Shown piece by piece: positions 1 through 8,410 of a stretch of 64,000 nucleotides of DNA. The DNA is from JAJDYQ01 sp963662865 (GTDB taxonomy: Bacteria; Pseudomonadota; Gammaproteobacteria; JAJDYQ01), in NCBI GenBank assembly GCA_963662865.1, contig OY759969.1:1302001-1366000 (forward strand), in the 5' to 3' direction. Every line of letters starts with the position of its first letter. The first letter of the stretch is position 1. The notes below the pieces were generated by a model. That model had not been told where the DNA came from, did not search any database, and saw only the letters and a list, made by a program, of their open reading frames with translations. Both the position numbers and the translations under genes were made by a program.

Positions 1-482
1 CGAGTGGTTTGTTCATGGGGTTGGACCTGCGGCTGCTGATCGCTCCAGACAGATTCGTCGCAACGGGTGACATGGGTCACCCGGCCCCGCGCCCTTGTTT
101 TGCCAAGCCCTCGGGCCAGCGCCTGCTGCCATGCCAGTATCAGCAGGGAAAGCTGCGCCAGCGCCTTGCCGAACAACACCATATTGAATATCAGTCGGTC
201 GCCCGCAGCCAATGCTGCAACGCCTGTCGGCGGTTCAATGACATACAGCGGTGGCCGATTCCGCCGACGACCATCCAGCCCCGCGCCCGGTTCAAAGATG
301 GTCGTATAGGCACAGTTGTTGCGGATAGGGCAGCCATCGCAGCGGGAACGCCCGGTCACGCAGACGATGCGGCGCAGGGCACGGCCAAAGGCCCCCCTGA
401 GCATGGAGCCGCTGTAGGCAGGCAGTCGCAGCGGTTGATCCAGGGCGCACTCGAAACGATAGCGGACAATGGGGTAGTTCAT
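1..482 (-). CDS. cas6: Cas6-family crRNA-processing endoribonuclease (3' part outside window)
   Basis: Only the first 160 codons are inside the window; the gene runs off the left edge. The start is the ATG at 482, which overlaps the TGA of cmr6 (ATGA overlap), so translation is probably coupled. The N-terminus contains SGSMLRGAFGRALRR, followed by paired cysteines (CDGCPIRNNC) and FEPG. This arrangement is typical of the RAMP-fold Cas6 proteins linked to type III systems. The family cuts pre-crRNA within the repeat to give crRNAs, which are then loaded into the Cmr complex. As the last gene of the minus-strand Cmr operon it would supply crRNA maturation. The catalytic region and C-terminal Gly-rich loop are not visible, so activity cannot be judged. 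Confidence 0.8.
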   Translation of the reverse strand, partial: MNYPIVRYRFECALDQPLRLPAYSGSMLRGAFGRALRRIVCVTGRSRCDGCPIRNNCAYTTIFEPGAGLDGRRRNRPPLYVIEPPTGVAALAAGDRLIFNMVLFGKALAQLSLLILAWQQALARGLGKTRARGRVTHVTRCDESVWSDQQPQVQPHEQTT

Positions 483-1801
483 TGGCCTTTCAACCAATCC
501 TTGATTTCACAGGTACGCTGATAATACTTGTCTATTCCCCCTATTGATTGCTCTTTCCAGGGCCAGTTTTTGGTTTCTCCCTCGCTCATTCTCTTTTTCA
601 GCCACTTGGCGGCCTCAATTTTGTCCAAGCCACTCCAGTGCCCATCTTTTACTGAGCGGTAAACCACCGCAATGGGCGGCATATTCTTGTCGCGGCGCGT
701 ATCAACCATCTCCTGAATTTCCTGCTCTATACGCTCCGCAGGGCTCATTTTTGCAAGTTGTTCTTCTCGCTTTCTTTCTTCTTTTTCCTTTCGCTCTTGT
801 TCTTCACACCGACGCTCTTCCCGCTCTCTTTCTTCTTTTTCCTTTTGTTTTTGCTCCTCACGCAGACGCTCGGCCTCTTTTTCTTTCGGGTCTCTTTCCA
901 TCACCCCATACCCCACCGCAGTCTTGGCACCGAAGCCACACCATGCAAAGGCGTGCTCAAAAGCGGATGCCAGCAGTTCCTGCCAGCGGTTGGCGGGATG
1001 ACCGGCATCGGGTGACAGAAACCGGCGGTCACAGGTCACATGGAAGGTAAATCCCGAACCGGGCGGTACGGTCAGAAAACAGATCGGGGTGGGTTGGCCG
1101 GAGTCGTGTGGCGAGATGCTGCCTTCATGATGTTTCTGCTGATAGTAATGGGAATAATGCGGGGTCATGATCTCGACCGTGAGTTTGTTGCCTTTGACCA
1201 CCGGCATCACATCCCAGAAGGACAGGGCGCCGCGGCGGGCGTTTTCAGTATCAGATGGCCCGAAAAGAATATCTATTGCCTCCGCAGTCCATCCGGATTC
1301 ATCTTCCCAACATATGCCCGGTGCTATTCCCGCCAATTCCTCGGCTGCCCGGCGTACCACACCCTTGACCCCGCTGCCCGGCAGATAGGACAGGCCGTAG
1401 GGATTCAGAAAGGCAAAGCCGTTTTCCAGCGGATGCTCATTGCCCAGGCCAGTGGTAAACGGGGCAGTGGATTGGGCGATGAGTCGGTGTTTTGTGTCAT
1501 CATTTGGCAGTCGGTCGAATACGGCCTGTTGCCGTTTATTGAATCGGTTCATCAAATCAAGGTCGAACCTATTAAGCTGTACTACCTTTTCCAGTGAAGG
1601 TTGTTTGTTGGAGTCCTGAGAAGGCTTTTCCTGCTTATCAGTTCCCGTGCGGCGATAATTGACATCGTGGGTTTCCCACAGGCGTTGTTCAGACTTGGAG
1701 TTAATTCCCCATAGCTCCAGATACATACCAAAACGCAGCGCAGGGGAAGCCTTGCTTAAATTCTCTTTCTGTAAATATCCTGGAACAGCCGCGATAGCCA
1801 T
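479..1801 (-). CDS. cmr6: Type III-B effector subunit Cmr6 with charged C-terminal extension
   Basis: A Cas7-like RAMP subunit expected to cap the Cmr4/Cmr5 filament of the RNA-guided type III-B complex. The start is placed at ATG 1801, one base after the cmr5 stop, because GGGGGTG lies six bases upstream; an ATG at 1831 would overlap cmr5 by 29 bases. The product is 440 residues. Family motifs include TTGLGNEHPLENGFAFLNPY, then LPGSGVKGVVRRAAEEL (the Gly-rich RAMP loop), and near the end of the core CGFGAKTAVGYG. After this core come about 60 residues made almost entirely of Glu, Lys and Arg, a predicted coiled coil or single alpha-helix, and then a further 65 residues or so. This tail is an unusual addition to the core fold. 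The stop overlaps the cas6 start. Confidence 0.9.
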   Translation of the reverse strand: MAIAAVPGYLQKENLSKASPALRFGMYLELWGINSKSEQRLWETHDVNYRRTGTDKQEKPSQDSNKQPSLEKVVQLNRFDLDLMNRFNKRQQAVFDRLPNDDTKHRLIAQSTAPFTTGLGNEHPLENGFAFLNPYGLSYLPGSGVKGVVRRAAEELAGIAPGICWEDESGWTAEAIDILFGPSDTENARRGALSFWDVMPVVKGNKLTVEIMTPHYSHYYQQKHHEGSISPHDSGQPTPICFLTVPPGSGFTFHVTCDRRFLSPDAGHPANRWQELLASAFEHAFAWCGFGAKTAVGYGVMERDPKEKEAERLREEQKQKEKEEREREERRCEEQERKEKEERKREEQLAKMSPAERIEQEIQEMVDTRRDKNMPPIAVVYRSVKDGHWSGLDKIEAAKWLKKRMSEGETKNWPWKEQSIGGIDKYYQRTCEIKDWLKGQ

Positions 1802-1802
1802 C

Positions 1803-2180
1803 TTATTCACCCCCAGCGTTGTTATCGTCATACCGGGCTGCCGCCATCTGTCGCATCCAGCGCAGCCAGGCCATGGCCTCGGCGGTGATGGCCTGAAACT
1901 CGCGTGGCTCGAACTTCAATAGCTTCTCCATGAAATCTTTGAAGTCTGTGGGCAGCTTGTTGTTGCGCTGATTCAGCCAATCGCGCAGGTCCTGCGCCAG
2001 TTTTTTATGGTCTTCGTCCTTCTGTTCCAAGAACGCCATGACCTGCATCAGACCGCTGTTCATGATCAGCGCCGGCAAGCCTTTGGCGAGTTTCTTGTAT
2101 TTATCAGAGCAGCCCTTGCTTTTCTCCCAGGCGTGGCCAGCGCGTTGCTGTTCCAGGGTTGGCCGGTTTGATTGAGTCAT
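1803..2180 (-). CDS. cmr5: Type III-B effector small subunit Cmr5
   Basis: A small all-helical subunit of 125 residues, the usual Cmr5 size. In this family it lines the Cmr4 backbone and helps position target RNA. The N-terminus has the family signature LEQQRAGHAWEK (Q-x-RA-x-x-AW), and the C-terminal part has LRWMRQMAAARY. The start is ATG 2180, one base past the cmr4 stop. A longer frame up to 2315 exists but would lie inside cmr4. The gene sits in the expected cmr4-cmr5-cmr6 order with almost no intergenic space, so it is surely cotranscribed. Confidence 0.9.
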   Translation of the reverse strand: MTQSNRPTLEQQRAGHAWEKSKGCSDKYKKLAKGLPALIMNSGLMQVMAFLEQKDEDHKKLAQDLRDWLNQRNNKLPTDFKDFMEKLLKFEPREFQAITAEAMAWLRWMRQMAAARYDDNNAGGE

Positions 2181-2181
2181 A

Positions 2182-3081
2182 TCAAACGCCTCCATTAACA
2201 ACGCGGGCCGTGACAGACCCGCGCCCGGTAGTGGCGTCGCCGCCGAGTTGCAACAGCGAACAGCCATTGATGACAGTAGTAATCTTCTCCATGACCTCCT
2301 TTGCATCCATGGCATTGTCTTTGGTGTGAGTCTTGCTCGCCAGCAGTGGCGCGATCAGCAGCGATTCCGGCGGCAGGTTTTCGGTGTAGAACAACCCGCC
2401 ACCTTCGGCTGTACCGGTTGCGTCGTTAATCCGCACATGCGGCTCTACCAGGGTGGCGTATTCAGCGAAATAGGCGAAGTCAGTATCGGACAGGACGATC
2501 AGATCATTGGCCAGCTTGGCTCGGAAATATTGATAGGCGTCATCATCTGGCAGGCCCATCTCTGCCAGTTGCTCGCCGATGTCTTTTATGCTGGCTGGCT
2601 CCGATGCCCCATACTCGAAGGCCTCAAGGTGCAGTTTTTTATCGGACAGCAGATCGTTGTTTGTGACAAGGCATTGCCCTGCTTCCACATCTGGTATTTT
2701 CCAGTCAACCGTACGGCCTGCCAGTTGCAACAGCCTTTGGCATCTCGCCAACGCCTGCGGGCAGGTGGCATAAACATAGCTGTTTTTCAGACAGCGCACC
2801 GGCAGGGCGACCAGTTGCGCATCGCCGAAACTGATGGCACCAGCATGGGGGTTGGAATTGTTTGATTCCGGCCCGAACAGTCTGTCGATCAATTCGGCTT
2901 CCCCGCCAATATCCTCAAAGCTGTGCCGCAGGGCACCCTTGATGCCGGAACCGGCAAAGCTGGGGTGGTTGGTATGACGCTCGCGCTGTATGGGGTTGTC
3001 GATCAACCCGGTGGCCGTGCCCGCACCCATGTGAACCGGGCTGACGGCGTAGAAAAAGGTCGCTGCTTGTTGTTGAAACAT
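2182..3081 (-). CDS. cmr4: Type III-B backbone and target-RNA-cleaving subunit Cmr4
   Basis: A 299-residue Cas7-family RAMP protein. Several copies form the filament that holds the crRNA and cuts target RNA at regular six-nucleotide steps. The N-terminus shows SPVHMGAGTATGLIDNPIQR, followed by HPSFAGSGIKGALRH. The Asp at about residue 28, in the LID-NPIQRE motif, corresponds to the catalytic Asp described for Cmr4, so RNA cleavage activity is probably intact. The C-terminal GGDATTGRGSV matches the conserved Cmr4 loop. An AGGA ribosome-binding site precedes the ATG. The 26-base gap to cmr3 is the largest in the operon. Confidence 0.93.
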   Translation of the reverse strand: MFQQQAATFFYAVSPVHMGAGTATGLIDNPIQRERHTNHPSFAGSGIKGALRHSFEDIGGEAELIDRLFGPESNNSNPHAGAISFGDAQLVALPVRCLKNSYVYATCPQALARCQRLLQLAGRTVDWKIPDVEAGQCLVTNNDLLSDKKLHLEAFEYGASEPASIKDIGEQLAEMGLPDDDAYQYFRAKLANDLIVLSDTDFAYFAEYATLVEPHVRINDATGTAEGGGLFYTENLPPESLLIAPLLASKTHTKDNAMDAKEVMEKITTVINGCSLLQLGGDATTGRGSVTARVVNGGV

Positions 3082-3107
3082 GATTTTTTCCTGTAGTGCA
3101 ATAATCG

Positions 3108-4289
3108 TTAAAAGTTTGCGAAAACAAATCGGTTATAGCCTTCAATCCGGCGTGAGTCATTATGCGCCGTATCCGGCCACAAACCACGGTCGGCAAGTTT
3201 GCAAAGCTGCTCCGGTGTGGCTTGCAGGTCCTGCAGCCAATAGACGCTGCCGACCGGTGCCACCCGCTGTGCCGGTTTTGGCCTTTTGGCCGCCAGGTCC
3301 CAGCCGGAGATGACTCCATTCCGAGGAACCGCCGCACACACCAGCGTCGCCCTGACATCGCCAAGCTCAAATTGGAAGCGCTTGTCTTCTGTCTCGTCGC
3401 TTATCCCCGTCGGCCACCAGCCGCCTGTAAAAATGCCGGGAGTGGTGAGGATGATGCGGCAACGCTCGTCTTTGCAGATTTGTTCATTGATCTGTTGCCA
3501 ATCCGGCTCGCTTGCCGATACAAGGCTGGCCTGCGCTGCCCGGCCATCGCCACCCAGCCTCAATGTCAGGTCCTCCCGCAGCGGTTCGACGCCCTCAATC
3601 TGAGCCAGAAAGCCGACATCATGACTGTTTTTGTCGCTTATCCCATGTTCTCGCTTGGCCAGCGACACGGCCTCTGTGGTAAACAAGCGGCCATCTGCAG
3701 CGCTGCGCCGGTCGGCGTCCAGGCCGATGCCGATACGCGGTTGCTTCTTCCAGAGTTCGTCACTGCAAATCAGGCAGCCGGGTTCAATCTCTTCACCGCG
3801 CAGATGCGCCTGCCAGCCCTGCGCATTCAGCCACAGGCCGGTTTCCGGCTTGTCGCGTGTCCCGGAAGACAGCACGGCCAGTTGGGCGGTAGCGGCGGAG
3901 GTCAATAAGGAATTGCTTGATTCGGGCTTCAGGCGGCTGATTTTATATTGCTCCGTATCCTTCGGTCGGATTACAGACAGGTCGGCAGGCAGCGGATAGA
4001 GAATATCCACCTTGCCGTTCCGGTCACGTCGCGCCAGATGAAAGGCATTCAGCCGGAAAGAACCGGGCCGGGTCGCATTGCCGAACTCGGCATCCATGAA
4101 GTCACCATTACCGGCAAATTCGGCAAAATCAATGCCTTTATGCACCATCAGCGCCGAGCGGATGGCGCCGGCCATCACGGACGGATTGGGCGGCATCAGG
4201 CTGTCGCCGTAGCTGCCGGCATCGCCGAACAGCTTGTTGCCGCGCAGAAACAGGACATCGTGCGGTTGGATAAAATAGCAGGTGATCAC
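3108..4289 (-). CDS. cmr3: Type III-B effector subunit Cmr3 (Cas5-like)
   Basis: A 393-residue Cas5-group RAMP protein. In type III-B it binds the 5' tag of the crRNA and contacts Cmr2. The start is a GTG at 4289 whose last two bases are part of the cmr2 TGA (GTGA overlap), so a coupled start is likely. The N-terminus has HDVLFLRGNKLFGDAGSYGD, followed by MPPNPSVMAGAIRSAL, the classic Cmr3 region. A late Gly-rich stretch, TPGIFTGGWWPTG, is also typical. Length is within the family range. Confidence 0.9.
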   Translation of the reverse strand: MITCYFIQPHDVLFLRGNKLFGDAGSYGDSLMPPNPSVMAGAIRSALMVHKGIDFAEFAGNGDFMDAEFGNATRPGSFRLNAFHLARRDRNGKVDILYPLPADLSVIRPKDTEQYKISRLKPESSNSLLTSAATAQLAVLSSGTRDKPETGLWLNAQGWQAHLRGEEIEPGCLICSDELWKKQPRIGIGLDADRRSAADGRLFTTEAVSLAKREHGISDKNSHDVGFLAQIEGVEPLREDLTLRLGGDGRAAQASLVSASEPDWQQINEQICKDERCRIILTTPGIFTGGWWPTGISDETEDKRFQFELGDVRATLVCAAVPRNGVISGWDLAAKRPKPAQRVAPVGSVYWLQDLQATPEQLCKLADRGLWPDTAHNDSRRIEGYNRFVFANF

Positions 4290-7200
4290 GATTCATTACC
4301 TTCTGATGTTTTCGGGCTGCGCACTTCTCTCGCCAGAAACTCGGCCATGCTTAGAAAGTTCTCTAACCAATCCAGCCAGTTGCTGTTGTCGTTTTTGCGG
4401 GATTTTGCTGTAAGCGCGAACTTTGCCGACCGGCGTGCCAATGATTGTTCTTTGTAGAAATTCTTGTAGTCTGTTTCGCCTGCCTGCCGCTTGAACTGAT
4501 AATCCAACAGGCGGGCCAGCATGTCCTCCATATCCTTCATGTCCTTCATGTCCTTGTCGGCGTTGCATGGCAAATCCTTGCATGGCAAATCCTTGAGCCA
4601 CAGCAGGCAGTTATAGGCGGCGCGTCGGGAAACGGACTTCCTGGCGAGAAAGTCCCGCAAATTTTCAAGCAGCGGTAAAACCTCCCATTTGTCGGTCAGA
4701 TACAGCGCCCCGCCGGAACGTTTGACAATAGTGATGCTAAAGGCATTGCGTCCGCCTTCCCGCTTGGCGCGTTGCTCCGCCGCTTGCAGTTCCCGGCGAA
4801 CCGCCGCCAGCGGTGCCTTGTGGTGGGCAATCACGGCACCGCAACTGGCGGTGGCCTGTTTGCCCATCATGCGGAACAGCCGGTTCTTCAGCAGGGCGAA
4901 GCCGTTTTTGCAGGCCAGCTTTCCCTCACGATGCACTTTCTGTTGAATCTGTTCCCAGTCTTGACCCCGACACTCGGGATCATCGCCGCTCCAGCCATCA
5001 CGCAGCCGCCGCATGGCCGACAGCAGGTCCGCCGCCGGCAGCATGGCGAATACATCGTCGCCACCGGCATAGATCAATCGCCCGGCGTGTTCACGCTCCA
5101 CGATATGCGGCACGACATGCAGGGCAAAGTCGTTCAGCGCGGCGGAAATCGCTAAATGGCGGTTCGGTGACAAAGCACGTTTTTCTTGAACATAGTCATG
5201 TATCTTGTCGTTGCCTTGTGCTGTTTTTCGTCGAATGAACTCACGAATCTGCGGATGAAAACTGTTTTTGTAAGTGATGGCGAAGTTCTCGTCACCAGAC
5301 AGGATTTGCCCCATACGGTCGCCATCCATCAACAGCATGGCGTAGTAGGCTTCTAGGTAGGCTTCCAGATTTTTATCTGGAGACAGGGTTTGTTTGACGA
5401 CCTTGTGAATTTCTGCGGCTTGCTGTTCGTCCTCCAAATCATCTGCCTTGTCCAGCAATGCCGGCAGTAGTTTGGCCTGATCCATTAAGCGATTATCCCG
5501 ATTCTCAAGCATTATCCTGCGTGGTAATGCCACGGGTTCAGGTTTGTGCTCATCCAGTAATTCCTGCAGTTTGTCGCTGGCCTTACCGCCATGCAGCCAT
5601 TCCTTAAGCTGCGCCGCCAGCGCCATCGTGTGGGTGGAGACGACAAACCGATGTGTGTCTTGACCGGTAGCCTGCTCAACTTCTTCCGTGAACAGGGTCG
5701 GCCACAGCCGTTTGATGGCCGACAGAGCACCGAGATATTCGCCCTCCTTGGCCCAGGATGGCTTGCTTTTATGTATCCGTTGCCACCGTGTTGCGTCGCG
5801 AGCACCCGGCGGAAATTCCAGGTCTTTTTTGTCCAAAGTCAGCCATTCGTGTTCCCCGGTCAGCGAGTCGCGCCAGCCGCCTTGCTCCAGTTGTCCGAAG
5901 GGTCGCACCGTCTTGGCCGCCGCCAAGGCGCGCTCTGCCAGGTCATATACCGCCGGGTACAGTGCGCCCGGGTTCGGCATCCAGAAGGTGGTATTGTCAT
6001 CCCATTGAGTTTCCTGTTGCAGTACCTGCCAGGCCCGTGAAGACAGAAAGCTGCCGGTGGCTTCAGCGTCGCCGCCGAAGAAAGGCGCCATGGCTTCTTT
6101 CAGCCTGGATAGTTCCAGATCGGTCTGCTTGTCTGCATTGCGGGAGCAAATCAGCGAGAACGGTATGGCGGCCCAATGTACCTCCGGGAAGCCTTGCAGT
6201 TGCTCGCGCATTTGTTGATGGCAGTATTGTTCCTCGCTGTCATCCAGACCGGCCTCTTGCAACAGGCGATTCACCACATCCAGGCCGGTGTCTTGCAGCC
6301 ATTGGCGTACCTTTTTCTCAATATCCTGCGCAAGCCGTTCCGCTTGATCGGCAGGCACGACCGCGACAAAGCGATTCGGCAGGGCGGCGGCAAACAGCGG
6401 GTTGGCGTCGGTGCCGCGTTTTGTCCAGTCGCAGTTTTCAAACCACTTACCGGGCAACCCCATGGCATCCCGCAGCCAGACATCCACTTGGGGAATGCCG
6501 CGCAGCCGCGGGAACAGAATGGCGTCCGGCCCCAGCTCTTCGCAGATATGCCGCATGGCCTCCCAGGACAGCCGCGCCAGCAGATGCGAACCGGCCCACA
6601 GGTCGGAGGTAGAACGGGCGGCGTCAATAATAAAGGGCTGCACCGGCCCCAAAGACAGCGCCAGTAGCGCGGCCTCATCCTTGTTGTCTGCTGCGAAGGC
6701 GCCGGCAAAGGCGCTGGTCAGATCGAGATGGTCCCAGATGGAATGGTCCGGTACGCGGGTGTCCGCCGGCAGCAACGGCCACAGAAATCCCAGCTTGCCG
6801 CCGTCCTGTTTCTCGACGAGTTCCGGACCAAACCGCCAGAAGGCCAGCAGGGTCTTGCGCCAGTCCGGTTCGTCAGTGGCTTCCTTGATGATCAGATCGG
6901 AAAAGTGCTTGAGGCTGCGTTGTTTGATGTCCGCTATGTCCGTTTCCGCGAGCTTCTTCAGGTCCAGTTTTTCGCCGGTCAGCGGGTGAATCAGTATCGG
7001 CCTTTCTGTCCAGCGTACCTGGGCGCCTTTAGCAACTTTTATCGTCTTTTCTTCGCCCTTTTTGGTGGTGACGGTGATTTCCTCCATAGGCCATTGAGGG
7101 CGGTCCGCGGCGGCCGCCCACCAGTCGGCGCGCTTGACATCCTTATACATGGAGATGGGAATGCCCTTTTTGAACAGGACGCCGTCCAGGACATCGGGAT

Positions 7201-7381
7201 TGTCCGGGTCAAGCCATTCTTTAACCGGCAGGTTTTGGAAACCCAGGTCGCGGTGCAGTGCCTTGCTGGTGCCGCCCTCATGCCCTGCCGGGTCACGCAG
7301 CAGTACCAGGGCCTTTTCCGCCGGGTCGTGCAGGCGGGCGTGCAGCTTGGTCTGCCAGAGGGTGATTTTTTTATCGCTCAT
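4286..7381 (-). CDS. cmr2: Type III-B signature subunit Cmr2 (Cas10)
   Basis: The large Cas10 subunit, 1031 residues. When target RNA is bound, Palm-domain Cas10 proteins make cyclic oligoadenylate from ATP to activate CARF effectors. The N-terminus has KLHARLHDPAEKALVLL (His18-Asp19), the Cmr2 HD-like motif. The Palm cyclase motif GGDD is intact in LIYAGGDDVFAMLPA at about residue 772, so signalling is predicted to work. A run of related short repeats (DLPCKDLPC and KDMKDMKDMEDM) at about residues 930-955 looks like recent in-frame microsatellite expansion. The start ATG 7381 lies three bases after the cmr1 stop, and the gene's stop overlaps cmr3. Confidence 0.95.
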   Translation of the reverse strand: MSDKKITLWQTKLHARLHDPAEKALVLLRDPAGHEGGTSKALHRDLGFQNLPVKEWLDPDNPDVLDGVLFKKGIPISMYKDVKRADWWAAAADRPQWPMEEITVTTKKGEEKTIKVAKGAQVRWTERPILIHPLTGEKLDLKKLAETDIADIKQRSLKHFSDLIIKEATDEPDWRKTLLAFWRFGPELVEKQDGGKLGFLWPLLPADTRVPDHSIWDHLDLTSAFAGAFAADNKDEAALLALSLGPVQPFIIDAARSTSDLWAGSHLLARLSWEAMRHICEELGPDAILFPRLRGIPQVDVWLRDAMGLPGKWFENCDWTKRGTDANPLFAAALPNRFVAVVPADQAERLAQDIEKKVRQWLQDTGLDVVNRLLQEAGLDDSEEQYCHQQMREQLQGFPEVHWAAIPFSLICSRNADKQTDLELSRLKEAMAPFFGGDAEATGSFLSSRAWQVLQQETQWDDNTTFWMPNPGALYPAVYDLAERALAAAKTVRPFGQLEQGGWRDSLTGEHEWLTLDKKDLEFPPGARDATRWQRIHKSKPSWAKEGEYLGALSAIKRLWPTLFTEEVEQATGQDTHRFVVSTHTMALAAQLKEWLHGGKASDKLQELLDEHKPEPVALPRRIMLENRDNRLMDQAKLLPALLDKADDLEDEQQAAEIHKVVKQTLSPDKNLEAYLEAYYAMLLMDGDRMGQILSGDENFAITYKNSFHPQIREFIRRKTAQGNDKIHDYVQEKRALSPNRHLAISAALNDFALHVVPHIVEREHAGRLIYAGGDDVFAMLPAADLLSAMRRLRDGWSGDDPECRGQDWEQIQQKVHREGKLACKNGFALLKNRLFRMMGKQATASCGAVIAHHKAPLAAVRRELQAAEQRAKREGGRNAFSITIVKRSGGALYLTDKWEVLPLLENLRDFLARKSVSRRAAYNCLLWLKDLPCKDLPCNADKDMKDMKDMEDMLARLLDYQFKRQAGETDYKNFYKEQSLARRSAKFALTAKSRKNDNSNWLDWLENFLSMAEFLAREVRSPKTSEGNES

Positions 7382-7384
7382 GGT

Positions 7385-8410
7385 CTAGGTTTCCTGCCTT
7401 GTCAGTTGATCGTCGTCGTCCAAGGCCTTGTGAACATTTCGCCATATTTTGATGAGCTTTTGAGGTTCGGGATGGAAATCTTGCGGCGGAAGGCAGGGCA
7501 GATGAAAAACAATGCCCTTTACCCCACCTTCAGCAGGAACGACCTTGAAGCGCAGGCTACTGGGCAGGCGTTTGTTGACCCAACGGTTGTCCTGAGTCAC
7601 CGGATAATTCAGCCATGTCCGGTCGTTCTTAAAGTTCGCATTCAAGCCTTTACGCAGTTCCGCCAGTTTGACCATTGCTTTCTCCCAGCCCTTGCACGGT
7701 TCTGTCTCCCATATCAGCAATTTTTGGCCGTCACACCCAATAACACGGGCCCAGTCACATTCCAGTGCCGTACCCAGTTCGGCGCTGAATTTACGAGGAT
7801 TGATTGACAACGCCGGGGAGTCGCCCTGTGGCTCAAGCGATACCGACCCCCAACCGTTGCGGCTGCGTCCGCCCAATGTACCGAAGCGGTCAATCAGCGC
7901 CAGTGTTTCAATAATTTTGTGTTCGCAATTTTCCGGCATAGCGAGACTTAATATCGCTGAGTCCTTGGCTTGAAGCGCGGGCGGCTTCTTTAGAGACGTT
8001 TTTTTCGTCACCTTGTTATATTCGACAGGGCCATAACCCAGATAAAGGTCGGCGGCGACCTGATTTCCGTTACCAATTTTGTCCAGGCTCTGCCAGCGAT
8101 CGGTGCTGCCTGCTGTCCATTTGTCCAGACGCATTCTGACCTGACTTTTGCTTGCGCAGCTTTGGTTCTTATCGTCTTTCAGCCACGCATGACCGAACAG
8201 CCTGCCCTCCGCCTCTCTGATTTTCTCGCAGTCATAGCCACACTCCTGTGCCACCGCCACCCGCCACCAGTGCCGCAGCAGTGCCTTGAACGGCGGGGTG
8301 CGCCATTGGCCGCATTGTTCGGCATTGCCCAAAAAGGCGGGCGTGGTGAAGGTGACCTTGTATTGCAGCTTGATCATTTTGGTCTGTTCCATCATGGATA
8401 TCGGCCTCAT
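7385..8410 (-). CDS. cmr1: Type III-B effector subunit Cmr1
   Basis: A 341-residue RAMP protein that sits with Cmr6 at the head of the complex in Cmr systems. The signature region is FTTPAFLGNAEQCGQWRTPP followed by FKALLRHWWRVAVAQ. Later FGTLGGRSRNGWGSV is the Gly-rich RAMP loop. The ATG at 8410 overlaps the TGA of the upstream CARF gene (ATGA). In-frame ATGs at codons 6, 7 and 12 are alternatives, but the overlap favours the first. It is the second gene of the operon. Confidence 0.9.
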   Translation of the reverse strand: MRPISMMEQTKMIKLQYKVTFTTPAFLGNAEQCGQWRTPPFKALLRHWWRVAVAQECGYDCEKIREAEGRLFGHAWLKDDKNQSCASKSQVRMRLDKWTAGSTDRWQSLDKIGNGNQVAADLYLGYGPVEYNKVTKKTSLKKPPALQAKDSAILSLAMPENCEHKIIETLALIDRFGTLGGRSRNGWGSVSLEPQGDSPALSINPRKFSAELGTALECDWARVIGCDGQKLLIWETEPCKGWEKAMVKLAELRKGLNANFKNDRTWLNYPVTQDNRWVNKRLPSSLRFKVVPAEGGVKGIVFHLPCLPPQDFHPEPQKLIKIWRNVHKALDDDDQLTRQET

